A stretch of DNA of 64,000 nucleotides, from assembly GCA_019637915.1 (NCBI GenBank), contig JAHBUV010000001.1, positions 1,892,565 through 1,956,564 of the forward strand, given 5' to 3'. Positions 62,587 through 64,000 of this stretch are shown one piece after another (position 1 is the stretch's first letter; every line of letters begins with the position of its first letter). A program made the translations under genes and the position numbers. Source of the stretch: Pseudobdellovibrionaceae bacterium. GTDB lineage: Bacteria; Bdellovibrionota; Bdellovibrionia; Bdellovibrionales; Bdellovibrionaceae. Under the pieces are notes generated by a model, which was not told where the DNA came from, ran no database searches, and was given only the letters and a program-made list of their open reading frames with translations.

Positions 62587-62667
62587 CTACTTCTTCTTGG
62601 TGGTCTTTTTCTTCGTGGTTTTTTTAGCAGCCTTCTTGGTGGCTTTTTTCTTGGCTTTTTTGGCCAT
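62587..62667 (-). CDS. 26-residue lysine-rich (histone H1-like) protein
   Basis: Short reading frame on the - strand: ATG at 62667, TAG at 62587-62589, 26 codons. It encodes MAKKAKKKATKKAAKKTT and then eight more residues of Lys and Thr: in all 15 Lys, 5 Ala, 5 Thr and the initiator Met. Evidence that it is a gene: a perfect AGGAGGAG ribosome binding site 5 bases before the ATG, a strong terminator 27 bases after the stop, and a possible promoter at 62756-62784. Lys codons are a mix of AAA and AAG and other codons vary too, so this is not a simple nucleotide repeat. It resembles the tail of L21 in this window. Likely to bind nucleic acid. Confidence 0.8.
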   Translation of the reverse strand: MAKKAKKKATKKAAKKTTKKKTTKKK

Positions 62668-62755
62668 GGTAGCTCCTCCTGTTGTCGTTGTTTTGTTTCT
62701 CCAATTGCCCTTCTCAACAGAACAATCTTCGAAAACTGTTTTCCTCTTGCCTTTA

Positions 62756-62784
62756 AGTCTTCACGGAACGACCGAGGCCGTCAA
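62756..62784 (-). promoter_or_regulatory. Candidate promoter of the Lys-rich peptide gene
   Basis: On the - strand: -35 TTGACG (62784-62779, five of six), 17-base spacer, weak -10 AAGACT (62761-62756). The leader would be about 85 bases. Confidence 0.3.
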
Positions 62785-62840
62785 CAAAAAATTTCACTTG
62801 CACTCTTCTTGCCCCGATCCGCGAGTCGGGAGGTGATTCC

Positions 62841-63569
62841 GTGATCATCAACATGCTGATTCCGATTTTCGGAACCGCTCTGATCGTCGTGTCCGCGCAA
62901 CGAACTTCGTTCAATCAACGCCTTTCGATGAAAAACAGGCGTCGAACGTGTTTCATTTTGTCATCACTGCCGTTTCTCGGCGTGATTTTCGGACTTTCAC
63001 CCGCCGTTCTCTGGTCATTCATCGGCGCCCTGTGCCTGATCTTGAGGGGGCATGGCGCTTTTTTCGGCGCTTCGAGAGCGGATTTGACTCTGGAAGAGGC
63101 GTTGAGAGTGCTTGATCGCGCGATTCTGTCGATGAAATCGGGCCGTTCGCTGCGGATCTCGCTGCGTGAGGCGGCGCGGGAGTCGCCGCCTTTCTTGTCG
63201 CGGCTTCTTCACAACATCATTGATCGACTCGAACACGGCGCCGCGAGCGGGAAAAGCAGCGGTCTCGCCGCGGAAATAGCGCGGGAATTGCGCCGCGCGG
63301 AGCTGCGGGGCGGTCGCATGCTCGAGTCCATGGAGTCTTTCCGCCGGGATTTGCGCCTGCGCGCCGATTTTCGACATAAGTCCGGTCAATTGACTCTGCA
63401 GACGCGGGCGCAGGCGATTTTGGCGCTGTTGCTGTACCTGCCGCTGCTCGGGATTCAGATCCGCTCCGGGCACCTGTTGGCGGCGCGGACACTGGTTTCG
63501 GTGGCGTTGTTTTTCGGCGCGCAGCTCTGCATTCATCTCACCGCGAGGAGTTTCAAGTGGAAGGTCTGA
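62841..63569 (+). CDS. TadB-like type II secretion F-domain protein
   Basis: 242 residues. Two helices at the N-terminus, a cytoplasmic helical region (LTLEEALRVLDRAILSMKSG; SLRISLREAARESPPFLSRL) typical of the T2SSF fold, and two more helices at the C-terminus. Shorter than usual TadB (about 300). GTG at 62841 follows GGGAGGTGATTCC. It and the next gene overlap by 13 bases, as tadB and tadC do; these anchor the Tad pilus ATPase in the membrane. Confidence 0.78.
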   Translation: MIINMLIPIFGTALIVVSAQRTSFNQRLSMKNRRRTCFILSSLPFLGVIFGLSPAVLWSFIGALCLILRGHGAFFGASRADLTLEEALRVLDRAILSMKSGRSLRISLREAARESPPFLSRLLHNIIDRLEHGAASGKSSGLAAEIARELRRAELRGGRMLESMESFRRDLRLRADFRHKSGQLTLQTRAQAILALLLYLPLLGIQIRSGHLLAARTLVSVALFFGAQLCIHLTARSFKWKV

Positions 63570-63988
63570 ATCCCGCCCTGAACTTGGCTTTGACGGTGCG
63601 AAGATCCCTGGAGGGCGGCGAAAGCACGCGCGCGGGGTTGCAGGCTTTCGCCCGCGAAAAAGGCGAATTGGCGGTTTTTTGCCGCCGCTGGCTGGAGCGT
63701 CGGGATCGGGGCGCGGATCACATGGCGTTGTTGCGGGAATTGCCTTCCATGCACCGCAGAACGCTTTTCATCGTTTTTGAGCGGGGTTTGCGCGGAGAAC
63801 CGATCCACGAAGCGCTTTGCGATGCGGAGAAAGAGGTGTTGGAGGCCTGCCGGCTGGAAATGGACCGCCACCTGGCCCTTTTGCCCTTCCGGATGATGAT
63901 TCCCCTGCTGCTTTTCCTGTTTCCCGCCGTGCTCCTGCTGATTCTGGCGCCCTTTTTGGACATTTTGTCGACGGGCTTCGCGCCGTGA
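63557..63988 (+). CDS. TadC-like type II secretion F-domain protein, short
   Basis: 143 residues. Helical cytoplasmic region (ALNLALTVRRSLEGGESTRA; LLRELPSMHRRTLFIVFERG) and a single strongly hydrophobic C-terminal hairpin (MMIPLLLFLFPAVLLLILAP). About half the length of standard TadC, so one of the two repeats is missing. GTG start at 63557 within the preceding gene. Confidence 0.7.
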   Translation: MEGLNPALNLALTVRRSLEGGESTRAGLQAFAREKGELAVFCRRWLERRDRGADHMALLRELPSMHRRTLFIVFERGLRGEPIHEALCDAEKEVLEACRLEMDRHLALLPFRMMIPLLLFLFPAVLLLILAPFLDILSTGFAP

Positions 63989-64000
63989 TGACGTTGGGGT
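63988..64000 (+). CDS. Start of a further gene, cut by the window end
   Basis: ATG at 63988 overlaps the TadC-like stop (ATGA) and reads M-T-L-G to the end of the window. The overlap style equals that of neighbouring coupled genes. The product cannot be told. Confidence 0.35.

Noticed and set aside
62597-62836. A + strand frame rich in Phe and Val across the Lys-rich peptide gene
   Set aside because: It is the antisense of AAG/AAA codons; the - strand has the ribosome binding site, start and terminator.

Overview
The window is a dense, GC-rich bacterial chromosome segment that is almost entirely coding. It carries core housekeeping genes, no rRNA or tRNA gene that I could find, and no insertion sequence, prophage or CRISPR array. 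Gene content is that of a Gram-negative, respiring bacterium: complex I, Tat export, LolA-like and Mla-type envelope lipid trafficking, many lipoproteins, RodZ, PilT and a Tad-like system. The mixture (lon next to DksA-like genes and dnaJ/grpE, rng-rplU-rpmA-obg-nadD-rlmH, mdh-sucCD-ndk followed by a RodZ cluster, patatin and subtilisin lipoproteins, Lys-rich tails) is most like the Bdellovibrionota or another delta-proteobacterium-like lineage. That assignment is inference from gene content, not from a marker-gene tree.

Layout. 1-6564 (+): 3' part of a complex I operon, nuoH(partial)-J-K-L-M-N, with nuoI absent from its usual place. 6689-9017: a lipoprotein, a patatin-like lipase and a divergent HTH/coiled-coil regulator with back-to-back promoters. 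9050-17229 (-): lon, two DksA/TraR paralogues (one with a zinc finger, one without), a periplasmic-binding-like lipoprotein, a zinc-finger-less dnaJ, grpE and hemW. 17243-21715 (+): a fused two-domain M16 peptidase, an unknown conserved-looking protein, tatB and tatC. 21743-31548 (-): a three-gene acyl-CoA carboxylase with asnS, a subtilisin-like lipoprotein, a PfpI/DJ-1 protein, and a nucleoside-salvage operon deoC-deoA-punA. 31956-33059 (-): pilT. 33149-41576 (+): rng, rplU, rpmA, obg, a nadD-rsfS fusion, rlmH, comF-like, lolA-like, rimO and a protein with two BMC-like repeats. 41570-46629: a TPR protein, a class IVb pilin-like protein, DUF2203, nadE, a DnaQ-like exonuclease and a ferredoxin. 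46613-55689 (-): a long operon starting mdh-sucC-sucD-ndk and continuing through rlmD, a TPR lipoprotein, rodZ, a GT39-type glycosyltransferase and a PHP-like membrane protein. 55802-62472 (+): an eight-gene Mla/MCE lipid-transport operon. 62587-62667 (-): a 26-residue lysine-rich protein with its own ribosome binding site and terminator. 62841-64000 (+): small TadB/TadC-like proteins.

The most interesting system is the Mla operon. It encodes two different ATPases and two different MlaE-type permeases around a single MCE protein. The ATPases carry complementary defects: one has altered Walker B and H-loop residues, the other an altered signature motif. That is the pattern of an asymmetric heterodimeric ABC transporter with one working and one degenerate ATP site, unlike the homodimeric MlaFE described in E. 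coli. Two unknown membrane or exported proteins sit between the ATPase genes and may be further subunits. Other notable items are the 26-residue Lys/Ala/Thr peptide and a similar histone-H1-like tail on ribosomal protein L21, the NadD-RsfS fusion, the zinc/zinc-free DksA pair with a structured leader over one ribosome binding site, and the BMC-like repeat protein.
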